Below, piece after piece: positions 52,264 to 60,786 of a stretch of DNA of 64,000 nucleotides. Every line of letters begins with the position of its first letter. Positions within the stretch are counted from its first letter, which is position 1. The DNA comes from Streptomyces sp. TP-A0356 (GTDB lineage: Bacteria > Actinomycetota > Actinomycetes > Streptomycetales > Streptomycetaceae): the NCBI RefSeq assembly GCF_001417775.1, contig NZ_BBZJ01000012.1, positions 496,001 through 560,000 on the forward strand. Reading direction: 5' to 3'. A program made the position numbers and the translations under genes. The notes below the pieces were generated by a model. That model had not been told where the DNA came from and made no database searches. It saw only the letters and a program-made list of their open reading frames with translations.

Positions 52264-52932
52264 TCATAGGGTCGCGGACTCCGTAGCGTGTGGAGCGAGT
52301 ACGGCCAGGAGGCGTCGGGTGATGTCACCAACGTCTCCGCAGCCGTCGATCTCGTGGAGGATGCCGGCCCGCCGGTAGCGCGCGAGCAGCGGTTGCGTCT
52401 GCCGTGTGTGGGCCGCCAGGCGCACCCGGGCGGTCTCCGCCGTGTCGTCGCCTCGCTGGACGAGGCGGTGCCCGCAGTTGTCGCACTGCCCAGGGGTGCG
52501 CGGTTTCCTGATGTCGAGGTGGTAGCTGTTCCCGCAGCCGCCACAGGTTCGACGCCCGGTCAGGCGGCGCAGCAGCGTCTGATCGGGGGCGGTCAGGTGG
52601 AGGGCCGCGGCAAGCCGTCGCCCAGCGGCAGCCAGTGCGGTGTCGAGGGCTTCGGCCTGCGTGAGGGTGCGCGGAAAGCCGTCCAGCACGACGCCCGCCG
52701 CGCAGGACCGGTCGCGGATCTGCTGCAGCGCCATCTCGGTCACCAGCTCGTCCGGGACTAGGTCTCCGCGCCGCATGTGCGCGGCTGCGGCGGTGCCGAA
52801 CCGGGTGCCTTCCGCGGCATGGCGGCGCAGGAGGTCCCCAGTGGACAGGTGGGGGATGCCCAGAGCCTGCCGCAGCCGGGCGGCCTGTGTGCCCTTTCCC
52901 ACGCCGGGCGGGCCGATGAGGAGGAGGTCCAT
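52264..52932 (-). CDS. adk: Adenylate kinase, zinc-LID type, probable accessory copy
   Basis: This 222-residue adenylate kinase interconverts ATP + AMP and 2 ADP. The P-loop is GPPGVGKGT at 7-15, the AMP-binding LSTGDLLRRH is at 29-38 and DGFPRTLTQAEAL follows. The long-type LID holds four cysteines (Cys130, Cys133, Cys150, Cys153) that would bind zinc. Streptomyces housekeeping adk normally lies in the secY ribosomal operon. This copy stands alone beside acetate genes and a phosphoketolase remnant, so it is probably a second copy. ATG at 52932 has GGAAGG upstream. Confidence 0.9.
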   Translation of the reverse strand: MDLLLIGPPGVGKGTQAARLRQALGIPHLSTGDLLRRHAAEGTRFGTAAAAHMRRGDLVPDELVTEMALQQIRDRSCAAGVVLDGFPRTLTQAEALDTALAAAGRRLAAALHLTAPDQTLLRRLTGRRTCGGCGNSYHLDIRKPRTPGQCDNCGHRLVQRGDDTAETARVRLAAHTRQTQPLLARYRRAGILHEIDGCGDVGDITRRLLAVLAPHATESATL

Positions 52933-53123
52933 GAAGTGCCTTCCGTCGTGCGTGCCGGTGCACCCACCGTGCTCGGCGGCGCGCTGCGCGGGCAAGTACC
53001 GTCGGCCGGTGGTGGTCCGGGTACGACGAACGGTCGCTCGCGCGCGGCCAGCGGTCGGCCGCGGCAGACGGCAACGGCCGCCGGATCGCCTTTGGACGGA
53101 GGACGGCGGATGTCAGGCAGACG

Positions 53124-54806
53124 TCATGGCCCACGCCGGACCGGCTCCGCGGATTCGGGCACGTGCATCGCCAGCATGAGGTCCTCCGCACCGGCGGGCG
53201 GCCGCCCGAGCCGGGAGACGATCACCATGGCCGCGAAGGCCAGCGGCACCGACCAGGCAGCAGGTTGCAGCAGGAGGGCCTCGGGCCAGCCCGCAGGGGC
53301 CGCGCCCAGCGCGGAGGCCACCGCAGCGCCCGTGGCCGATACCCCGCCGGCCACCATTCCGGCACCGGCACCGGCTGCCGTCAGCCCGCGCCACCAGATA
53401 CCGAGGAGCAACAGGGGGCAGAGCGTGGACGCGGAGATGGCGAAAGCCCAGCCGACCACGACACTGATCTCCAGCGAGCGGGCGGGCAGCGCCAACAGCA
53501 CCCCCACTGCGGCCCCCACCCCGACTGTCACCCGTAGATCGCGCAGTGAGCCCGTGAGCAGGTCATGGCCGATGCCCCCGGCGACCACCAGCAGCAGCCC
53601 GGACGAGGTGGCCAGGAATGCCGCGTAGGCGCCGGCCGCTACGACCCCCGACAACGCGGCGCCCCACGGCGGCCCCAGCACCGCCGCGGGCAGGACCAGG
53701 GCCACGGTGTCGGTAGGCCCGGTGAGGTACAGCTGCGGGACCACCGTCCGGCCCAGCAGCCCGTACGCAGCCGGAGCAAGGTAGAAGAGGCCGAGCAGGG
53801 CCAGGGTGACCACCACCGCACGGCGGGCAGCCGCGCCGTCCGGGCTGGTGTGCAGTCGTACGAGGATGTGCGGCAGGCCCGCCGTCCCCAGGACCGTGGC
53901 CACCAGCAGCGACCATGTCTGGAACAGGGCATGTGCGCCACCGGGCAGGTGGAGGAGGGGCGTGCGCCAGTCCGCGCCACCCAGTTCAGCGCCGCCGCGC
54001 ACCTCGGGAACCGTGGCCCCTCGGGGGAAGCGCACACGTGTGGCGTCCGCGACGGCGTGGCGTCCCGGTGCCCAGGTCGACGGCCGGCCGTCGACGGTGA
54101 CCCTGACCGGGGCACGTACCTCAAGGACCGCAGGCGCATGGAACTCGACGGTGGTGGCCTGCGCGAAGTGGGTGCCCCGCTCCGGGTGGACGGCCGCGGA
54201 CCGCCCCGCGGACCCGACCGCGATGATCAGTGCCAGTGCGGGTACCGCCAGGAACAACAGCTTCACGGCGTACTGGAAGGCCTGGACGTAGGTCGCCGAG
54301 CGCATGCCGCCGAGCGCCACGGTCACGGCCACGACGGTCCCAGCGAGGACTACGGCCAGCGGGTACGGGACACCGCCGAAGCGGGCCAGGATGCGGCCCG
54401 CGCCCTGGAACTGCGGCACCAGATAGGTCCAGCCGATGAGCAACACGGCCATCCCCGCCAAGCGCCGGGCGAGCGGCGATGCGAGCCGGTTCTCCACGAA
54501 GTCGGGCACGGTGTAGGCACCGGAGCGCCGCAGCGGCGCCGCGACCGCGACGAGCAGCACCAGGAAACCGGCGGTGAAGCCCACCGGAAACCAGAGCACG
54601 CCGACACCGCTCTCCAGCACCAGGCCTGCGACGCCCAGGAACGAGGCAAGGGAGAGGTACTCGCCCGCGATGGCGGCTCCGTTCAGCGCCGGGGACACAC
54701 TGCGGGCCGCGACCAGGAAGTCGCCCGTGCTGCGTACCACCCGCACGCTGAACATCCCGATCCCCAACGCGGCCAGCGCCACCAGGGAGATCAGGGCGAT
54801 GGTCAT
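53124..54806 (-). CDS. Sodium:solute symporter, acetate/monocarboxylate type
   Basis: This 560-residue membrane protein of the sodium/solute symporter family (ActP/MctP-like) has about 13 predicted helices. Family blocks are RSTGDFLVAARSVSPALNGAAIAGEYLSLASFLG (about 25-58), GAYTVPDFVENRL and GTAGLPHILVRL. An extracytoplasmic insertion of about 75 residues (HPERGTHFAQATTVEF ... GGADW) lies between helices in the middle. It overlaps the upstream small membrane protein by four bases and belongs to a four-gene operon with a LytTR two-component system. Location next to acetyl-CoA synthetase supports acetate uptake. Confidence 0.9.
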   Translation of the reverse strand: MTIALISLVALAALGIGMFSVRVVRSTGDFLVAARSVSPALNGAAIAGEYLSLASFLGVAGLVLESGVGVLWFPVGFTAGFLVLLVAVAAPLRRSGAYTVPDFVENRLASPLARRLAGMAVLLIGWTYLVPQFQGAGRILARFGGVPYPLAVVLAGTVVAVTVALGGMRSATYVQAFQYAVKLLFLAVPALALIIAVGSAGRSAAVHPERGTHFAQATTVEFHAPAVLEVRAPVRVTVDGRPSTWAPGRHAVADATRVRFPRGATVPEVRGGAELGGADWRTPLLHLPGGAHALFQTWSLLVATVLGTAGLPHILVRLHTSPDGAAARRAVVVTLALLGLFYLAPAAYGLLGRTVVPQLYLTGPTDTVALVLPAAVLGPPWGAALSGVVAAGAYAAFLATSSGLLLVVAGGIGHDLLTGSLRDLRVTVGVGAAVGVLLALPARSLEISVVVGWAFAISASTLCPLLLLGIWWRGLTAAGAGAGMVAGGVSATGAAVASALGAAPAGWPEALLLQPAAWSVPLAFAAMVIVSRLGRPPAGAEDLMLAMHVPESAEPVRRGP

Positions 54807-55150
54807 CGCGTCCGCTCCGCACGCTCGGCACGGCGTAGCAGGATCAGCGCGGCGAGCAGCAGCAGCGGATAGAGGAACACGCCAACCAGCAGCCAGGACA
54901 GCGGGATGCCGGCGAGCCGGACCATGCCCAGCTGCGGCACAGTGGCGATCAGGAGCGGCAGGGCCAGCAACAGGATGGCCAGTGCCAGCACTGTGAGAGC
55001 GGCGAGTCGGCGCTGCCGCAGATATGCGCGTCGGGCGGCGTGTGCGTCGAAATCGGGCGGCAGGACCAGGTGCCGGCCAGCCGCCGAGCGTCTGGCCAGG
55101 GCCAGCCGGGTCTGGGGGCTCACCACCGCCACGCGGCGCGGTCGGCTCAT
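54803..55150 (-). CDS. Small two-helix membrane protein (DUF485-like) of the symporter operon
   Basis: This 115-residue protein has a basic cytosolic N-terminus and two membrane segments (about 47-68, LTVLALAILLLALPLLIA, and about 82-105, SWLLVGVFLYPLLLLAALIL). It occupies the place of the small DUF485-like partner that precedes acetate symporters (yjcH-actP arrangement). It overlaps both neighbours by four bases. Its function is unknown, perhaps symporter assembly. Confidence 0.8.
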   Translation of the reverse strand: MSRPRRVAVVSPQTRLALARRSAAGRHLVLPPDFDAHAARRAYLRQRRLAALTVLALAILLLALPLLIATVPQLGMVRLAGIPLSWLLVGVFLYPLLLLAALILLRRAERAERTR

Positions 55151-55923
55151 CGCCGCACCCCGCCGATCCGGCCTTCCCGGGCCGCGGCGAACAGCTGTTC
55201 CTTCAGCTGTCGCGCGTGGCGGCGGCTGACCGGGACGTCACCGCCGGCCGTGTGCGCGACCAGCTGGCCCACGGCATCGGTCCGCAGGTCCTCGACGGCA
55301 CGCAAGGCAAGCAGGTAGCCCCGGTGCACCCGCAGGAAGCCGGCCGGGGCCCAGCTGTGTTCGAGTGTGGACAGTGGCATGCGGACCAGGAACCGCCCGT
55401 CCCGGGTGTCCAGTCGCACATGGTCTCCGTGCGCCTCCACGAAACGGACCTGCTCCCGTCGCACGTAGCGGGTGCGCCCCTGCGACTCCACTTCGAGCAC
55501 GGCCAGCTCGCCGGTCGGTTCGGGTGGTTCTGTGGCAGGGAGGACGGGGGCGGCGCGAGCCTGCCGGACCCGGTCGAGCGCCTGCCGTACCCGTCCGGCG
55601 GAGGCGGGCTTGAGGAGGTAGTCCGCGGCTCCGATCCCGAAGGCGTCGACCGCGTGCTGCTGTGAGGCGGTGACGAAGACGACGGCCGGTGGCCGCGCCA
55701 GCCGGGAAAGCACCGCGGCCAGTTCCATGCCGTCCAGGCCGGGCATGCCGATATCGAGGAAGGCCGCGTCGAACTCCCGGTGCCGCAGCAGCTTGAGCGC
55801 GGCCATCGCGTCGGGGGCCGCGGCCACCTCTCCCACACCGGGGGCGCCGCGCAGCAGGTGCACCAGTTCGTCGAGGCTGAGTGGCTCGTCTTCCACGACC
55901 AGTACGGACAGGTCCCGCGTCAT
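55147..55923 (-). CDS. LytTR-type response regulator
   Basis: This 258-residue response regulator has a receiver domain (about 5-120) with acidic pocket VVEDEP, phospho-acceptor Asp57 in AFLDIGMPGLDG and the conserved Lys in YLLKPAS. A LytTR DNA-binding domain follows (about 145-250: RYVRREQVRFVEAHGDHVRL, FLRVHRGYLL). It pairs with the histidine kinase encoded just upstream (4-bp overlap). It probably controls the symporter operon and perhaps the divergent acetyl-CoA synthetase/PHB genes. Confidence 0.92.
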   Translation of the reverse strand: MTRDLSVLVVEDEPLSLDELVHLLRGAPGVGEVAAAPDAMAALKLLRHREFDAAFLDIGMPGLDGMELAAVLSRLARPPAVVFVTASQQHAVDAFGIGAADYLLKPASAGRVRQALDRVRQARAAPVLPATEPPEPTGELAVLEVESQGRTRYVRREQVRFVEAHGDHVRLDTRDGRFLVRMPLSTLEHSWAPAGFLRVHRGYLLALRAVEDLRTDAVGQLVAHTAGGDVPVSRRHARQLKEQLFAAAREGRIGGVRR

Positions 55924-56993
55924 CTCGTCGCCATCCCCGGAGAGGACAGCGGCACCCGGAAAGCAACGCGAGTGCCGGCGCCGGGCGCGGTCTCCACGAC
56001 CAGCCCGTATTCCGGGCCGTACAGGGTACGAAGCCGCTGGTCGACGTTGGCGAGGCCGATTCCGGAGCGCTCGCCTCGACCGGACAGCACCGCTTCCGCC
56101 AGCTCCGGATCCATGCCCGCGCCGTCGTCCTCGACGGTGATGGTGCAGTCGGGGCCTACGGCGGCGCCGGCGACGGTCACCGTCCCGCCCCCCGGCCGCG
56201 GCTCGATGCCGTGCCGGATCGCGTTCTCCACCAGCGGCTGAAGGGTGAGGAATGGCAGCGTCACCGGGAGGACTTCGGGCGCGACCCGTACCGAGGTGGA
56301 CAGCCGGGAGCCGAAGCGGGCCCGTTCGAGCTGCAGGTACACCTCGATTGCGCGGAACTCCTCGGCGACGGTGGTGAACTGCCCACGCCCGGAGAAGGCG
56401 TAGCGGGCCAATTCGGAAAACTGCACGAGCAGGTCCCGGGCTCGCTCCGGGTCGGAACGCACCAAGGACGTGATGGCGGAGAGCGCGTTGTACAGGAAGT
56501 GCGGCGAGATCTGGGCGCGCAGCCGGCGGAGCTCGGCCAGGGCGAGTTCTTCTCGGGCCAGGCCCAGGACGGCCCGCTCCAAGGCCTCGCCGAGCCAGTC
56601 CGCGAGCGCCTCCACCTGCTCGGCCACGACCTCGTCACCGGCCACCACCAGCGCCCCCATGGGCTCCGCACCGGTGAGCAGCGGCGCGGCGACGGCGCTG
56701 CCGCCCCGCACCGGGCGGCCTCCGGCGAGAGCCCACTCCGCGAGCTCGCGCACGTCCTCGTGCACCTTCCCGGCGGTACCGAGCGGGCCGGACAGGTCGC
56801 ACAGGACGACCCCGTCGGCGTTTAGCAGCTTGCGGGCCCGGCGTGCGACGCGGTCGGCGGCCTGAGGCGTCAGACCCTCGGCGAGCTCGGAGACCATCTC
56901 ACAGGCCGACCGCAGCACCGCGGCCACGTCGGCGCCGCCAGCTCTGAGCGGATGACGCCGATGCCTGATCCCAGGCGAGTGGACACCGATCAC
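55920..56993 (-). CDS. LytS-type sensor histidine kinase with GAF-like input
   Basis: This His-kinase-family protein has about 357 residues. The N-terminal part (about 45-150: VLCDLSGPLGTAGKVHEDVR, GGSAVAAPLLTGAEPMGALV) looks like a GAF domain. The phospho-acceptor motif is ISPHFLYNALSAI and the ATPase motifs are LVENAIRHGIEP and VEDDGAGMD ... GIGLANVDQRL. There is no membrane helix, so it senses a cytosolic signal. GTG at 56993 is a tentative start, because the frame is open far upstream and no strong ribosome-binding site decides. It overlaps the response regulator by four bases. Confidence 0.85.
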   Translation of the reverse strand: MIGVHSPGIRHRRHPLRAGGADVAAVLRSACEMVSELAEGLTPQAADRVARRARKLLNADGVVLCDLSGPLGTAGKVHEDVRELAEWALAGGRPVRGGSAVAAPLLTGAEPMGALVVAGDEVVAEQVEALADWLGEALERAVLGLAREELALAELRRLRAQISPHFLYNALSAITSLVRSDPERARDLLVQFSELARYAFSGRGQFTTVAEEFRAIEVYLQLERARFGSRLSTSVRVAPEVLPVTLPFLTLQPLVENAIRHGIEPRPGGGTVTVAGAAVGPDCTITVEDDGAGMDPELAEAVLSGRGERSGIGLANVDQRLRTLYGPEYGLVVETAPGAGTRVAFRVPLSSPGMATR

Positions 56994-57232
56994 GTACTCA
57001 CCGTACGACCCCGGGGTCCGCCGTGCCGTGCACCGGCCGGGCGGCCGTTCGTCGCGCCGCGGGGACCGCTCGTCGCGTCCGGAGCGCGGCCCGTCGTAGG
57101 GCCCTTCCAGCGTGGCGACGGCAGGCGCAGGGTCGGAACCAGGCATTCCGCCCGGGACCGCAGAGGACCGAGGACCGCAGAGGACCGAACCGGCGGAGCC
57201 GCGACCACCCCCACGGAAAGAGGAGCAACACC

Positions 57233-59206
57233 GTGACGGACCGCACTCCGCATCCGTACCCGCTTCCGCAGAGCGACCGGCTGACGACAGCCGGAACCCT
57301 CCCCGCGCCGGCCACCTTCCCACCACGTCCTCAGATGGACACCGAGGCCCTCTACGCCCAGGCCGCCGCCGACCGGCTCGGCTTCTGGGCGGAACAGGGC
57401 CGCCGCCTGTCCTGGGACAAGCCGTTCACCACCGTGCTGGACGACACCGAGTCACCCTTCTACCGCTGGTTCACCGACGGCACGCTCAATGCCTCCGCCA
57501 ATTGCCTCGACCGCCATGTGGCCGCCGGGCGCGGCGACCGTGTCGCCTACCACTGGCACGGCGAGGAGGGCGAGACCCGGACGATCACGTACGCGGCGCT
57601 GCTCGAGGAGGTGCAGCGGTTCGCGAACGCGCTCAAGGGACTCGGCGTGACCGCCGGCGATGTGGTCGGCATCCACCTGCCGATGATCCCCGAGGCCATC
57701 GTGGCGATGCTCGCCTGCGCCCGGATCGGCGCCCTCCACAACGTCGTCTTCGGCGGCTTCGCCCCGCAGGCGGTCGGCGAACGGATGGCGGCCTGCGGAG
57801 CCAAGGCCCTGGTCACCGTCGACGGCGCCCGCCGCAAGGGCCGTGTTACCGCGGTGAAGCAGGCCCTGGAGGAGGTCCTGGAGACCCTGCCGGACCTGGA
57901 ACATGTCGTGGTGGTCGGCGCCGCCGAGGCGCCGTGCCCCATGCGGCCCGGCCGTGACAGCTGGTACGCCGGCCTGTGTGCCGCGGCCGATCCGGAGTGC
58001 CCCGCCGTGCCGCTGCCAGCCGAGCACCCGCTGTTCATCCTCTACTCGTCGGGATCCACCGCCGCGCCCAAGGGCGTCGTCCACACCACCGGCGGCTACC
58101 TGACCGGTGTCTCCTACACCCACCGGGTCGTCTTCGACCTGGCCCCGGAACGGGACGTCTGGTTCTGCACCGCCGACATCGGCTGGATCACCGGCCACAG
58201 CTACCTGGTCTACGGCCCGCTGCTCAACGGCGTCACCTCGGTGCTCTTCGAGGGCGCGCCCGACCACCCCCACAAAGGCGTCTGGTGGGAGCTGGTGGAG
58301 CGCTACGGCGTCACCCAGCTGTACACGGCTCCCACCGCCATCCGGGCCGCCATGAGCTGGGGCGAGGAGCTGCCGGGCCGCTACGACCTATCGTCGCTAC
58401 GGCTGCTGGGCAGCTGCGGCGAGCCCATCGATCCGACGGCCTGGCACTGGTACCACCGGGTGATCGGCGGCGGCCGCTGCCCGGTCGTGGACACCTGGTG
58501 GCAGACCGAGACCGGCAGCATCATGATCGCCCCGCTGCCGGGGGCCACCGGCACCAAACCGGGATCGGCTACGCGGCCGCTTCCAGGCGTGTCCGCCGAA
58601 CTCCTCGACGCCGATGGCACCCCGGTCACCGGCGGGACCGGGCTCCTGGCCCTCACCGAGCCGTGGCCCAGCATGCTCCGCACCCTGTACGGGGACGACG
58701 AGCGGTATCTCGTCACCTACTTCTCCCGCTTCGGCAAGGACACCTATCTGGTGGGCGACGCCGCCCGGCTGGACGAGGACGGCTGCTTCTGGATCCTCGG
58801 CCGCACCGACGACGTGATCAACGTCTCCGGCCACCGGCTCTCCACCGCCGAGGTGGAGTCGGCCGTCGCCGCCCATCCCGCCGTCGCCGACGTGGCCGTG
58901 GTCGCGATCCCGGACGAGCTGACCGGCCAGGCCGTGGTGGCTTTCGTGACGCCGGCCGGCGGCCGCCCGGGCGACGCGGCACTGGAGACCGAGCTGCGCC
59001 GGCACATCGCGGTCCGCATCGGCAAGCTGGCCCGCCCCAAGAGGATCGTCTGGGCCGCCGACCTGCCCAAGACGCGCTCCGGGAAGATCATGCGCCGCCT
59101 GCTGCGCGATCTCCTCACCGGCCAGGAGACCGGCGATGTGACGACGCTCGGCGAACCGGACGTGATGGCCGCCCTCACCGCCGCCGTGACCCACCCCATC
59201 CACTGA
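57233..59206 (+). CDS. acs: Acetyl-CoA synthetase (acetate--CoA ligase)
   Basis: This 657-residue AMP-forming ligase has the adenylation motif LYSSGSTAAPKGVVHTTGGY, TADIGWITGHSYLVYGPL (typical acetyl/propionyl-CoA synthetase block), DTWWQTETGS and the C-terminal acetylatable lysine motif KTRSGKIMRRLLR. It makes acetyl-CoA from the acetate imported by the divergently encoded symporter. GTG at 57233 has AAAGAGGAG 7 nt upstream. The thiolase gene follows after 27 bp, so acetyl-CoA is channelled to the PHB genes. Some acs homologues prefer propionate, which cannot be excluded. Confidence 0.92.
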   Translation: MTDRTPHPYPLPQSDRLTTAGTLPAPATFPPRPQMDTEALYAQAAADRLGFWAEQGRRLSWDKPFTTVLDDTESPFYRWFTDGTLNASANCLDRHVAAGRGDRVAYHWHGEEGETRTITYAALLEEVQRFANALKGLGVTAGDVVGIHLPMIPEAIVAMLACARIGALHNVVFGGFAPQAVGERMAACGAKALVTVDGARRKGRVTAVKQALEEVLETLPDLEHVVVVGAAEAPCPMRPGRDSWYAGLCAAADPECPAVPLPAEHPLFILYSSGSTAAPKGVVHTTGGYLTGVSYTHRVVFDLAPERDVWFCTADIGWITGHSYLVYGPLLNGVTSVLFEGAPDHPHKGVWWELVERYGVTQLYTAPTAIRAAMSWGEELPGRYDLSSLRLLGSCGEPIDPTAWHWYHRVIGGGRCPVVDTWWQTETGSIMIAPLPGATGTKPGSATRPLPGVSAELLDADGTPVTGGTGLLALTEPWPSMLRTLYGDDERYLVTYFSRFGKDTYLVGDAARLDEDGCFWILGRTDDVINVSGHRLSTAEVESAVAAHPAVADVAVVAIPDELTGQAVVAFVTPAGGRPGDAALETELRRHIAVRIGKLARPKRIVWAADLPKTRSGKIMRRLLRDLLTGQETGDVTTLGEPDVMAALTAAVTHPIH

Positions 59207-59233
59207 CCGCCCTACTCGAGAACTGGCATCCCC

Positions 59234-60439
59234 ATGCAGAAGCACAGCAAGCGCGGCATCGTCGCCCTGAGCGGGGTCCGCACCCCCGTCGGAAGGTTCG
59301 GCGGCGCGCTCGCCGACGTCCCCCCGGCCGACCTGGCCGCCCTGGTCACCCGCGAGGCGCTGCAGCGCAGCGGCCTCACCCCCGAGGACACCGGACAGGT
59401 GGTCTTCGGCCACGTCATACCCACCGAACCGCGCGACCTGTACCTGGCGCGGGTGGCCGCCGTACAGGCCGGACTGCCGGTGTCGGTCCCGGCGATGAAC
59501 GTCAACCGGCTGTGCGGCAGCGGCCTGCAGGCTCTCGTCTCGGCCGCCCAGGGCATCGCACTGGGCGACTGCCAGGTCGCGGTGGGCGGCGGCGCCGAGG
59601 CGATGAGCCGCGGCCCCTACTGGCTCCCACAGGCCCGCTGGGGCGCCAGGATGGGGGACGGCCGGATGCTCGACGCCATGGTCGCGGCGCTCACCGACCC
59701 CTTCGACGGCGTCCACATGGGCATCACCGCCGAGAACGTCGCCGAGCGCTGGGAGGTCTCCCGCGAGGACCAGGACCAGCTGGCGCTCACCAGCCACCAC
59801 CGGGCCGCCGCCGCGACGGCCGAGGGCCGCTTCGCCGACCAGATCGTCCCGGTCGAGGTCCCCACCCGCAAGGGCAAGGTCCGGGTCACCACCGACGAGC
59901 ACACCCGCCCCGGCATCACCGAGGCCGACCTCGCCGAGCTGCGCCCCGCCTTCAAGCCCGACGGCACCGTCACCGCCGGCAACTCCTCCGGCATCAACGA
60001 CGCGGCCGCGGCCGTCGTCCTCGCCGACGCGGGCGTCGCCGCCGAGCACGGCCTGGAGCCGCTGGCCCGCCTCGTGGCCTACCGCCATGTCGGAGTCGAG
60101 CCGGCCTACATGGGCATCGGACCGTCCCCCGCGATCAGCCGCCTGCTGGAGGACACCGGCCTGAAGGTCGACGACATCGACGTCTACGAGGTCAACGAGG
60201 CGTTCGCCGCCCAGGCCCTGGCCGTGACCCGCGAACTCGGCCTGCCGCCCGAGCGCACCAACCCCAACGGCAGCGGCATCGGCCTCGGCCATCCGGTCGG
60301 CGCCACCGGTGCCGTCCTCACCGTCAAGGCCCTGCACGAACTGCGCCGCATCGGCGGCCACTACGCCGTGGTGTCCATGTGCATCGGCGGCGGCCAGGGC
60401 ATCGCCGCCCTGTTCGAACGTGAAGGAGGAGACCAGTGA
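59234..60439 (+). CDS. phaA: Acetyl-CoA C-acetyltransferase (beta-ketothiolase)
   Basis: This 401-residue thiolase condenses two acetyl-CoA to acetoacetyl-CoA, the first step of PHB synthesis. The acylated Cys94 is in VNRLCGSGLQALVS, the His region is YEVNEAFAAQALAV and GIGLGHPVGATGA, and the second catalytic Cys is in SMCIGGGQGIAAL. It overlaps the next gene by four bases (ATGA). Position between acs and phaE-phaC makes the biosynthetic role likely. Confidence 0.93.
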   Translation: MQKHSKRGIVALSGVRTPVGRFGGALADVPPADLAALVTREALQRSGLTPEDTGQVVFGHVIPTEPRDLYLARVAAVQAGLPVSVPAMNVNRLCGSGLQALVSAAQGIALGDCQVAVGGGAEAMSRGPYWLPQARWGARMGDGRMLDAMVAALTDPFDGVHMGITAENVAERWEVSREDQDQLALTSHHRAAAATAEGRFADQIVPVEVPTRKGKVRVTTDEHTRPGITEADLAELRPAFKPDGTVTAGNSSGINDAAAAVVLADAGVAAEHGLEPLARLVAYRHVGVEPAYMGIGPSPAISRLLEDTGLKVDDIDVYEVNEAFAAQALAVTRELGLPPERTNPNGSGIGLGHPVGATGAVLTVKALHELRRIGGHYAVVSMCIGGGQGIAALFEREGGDQ

Positions 60440-60786
60440 TGGCCGCCCACAGCCCGTTCGGCGACTGGACCCGGAAGCCGTTCCGCGACTGGTACGAGGC
60501 CATGGAGCAGCAGGCCGCCGAGGCCACCGAGCAGCTCGTCTCGGGCAGCGCCTTCGCCGAACTGCTGGGCCTGACCGCGGGCAACTTCGCCGCCCTCACC
60601 CGCATCAGCGGCGAGACCTGCGACCTGATGCTACGCAACATGCGCCTGGCGGGCCGGGCGGACATGACCCGGCTGGGCCACCAACTCGCCCGCACCGAGG
60701 ACAAGCTGGAACGCGTACTCCAAGAGGTCGAGGACCTGCGCGACCAGCTCCCGGACCGGTCGGCCGATGAGGAGGCGGGACCATGA
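60436..60786 (+). CDS. Short PhaE-like subunit/phasin-like protein
   Basis: This 116-residue helical protein starts MMAAHSPFGDWTRKPFRDWY and ends in a predicted coiled coil, LARTEDKLERVLQEVEDLRDQL. The C-terminal helix followed by phaC resembles the end of PhaE, the partner subunit of class III PHA synthases. Classical PhaE is about three times longer. It overlaps phaA and phaC by four bases each, so it is made with them. It could be a minimal PhaE or a phasin-like granule protein. Confidence 0.7.
   Translation: MMAAHSPFGDWTRKPFRDWYEAMEQQAAEATEQLVSGSAFAELLGLTAGNFAALTRISGETCDLMLRNMRLAGRADMTRLGHQLARTEDKLERVLQEVEDLRDQLPDRSADEEAGP

Noticed and set aside
57976..60423. 815-codon plus-strand open frame
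   Set aside because: It overlaps acs and phaA out of frame; Arg/Pro/Gly-rich shadow without motifs.
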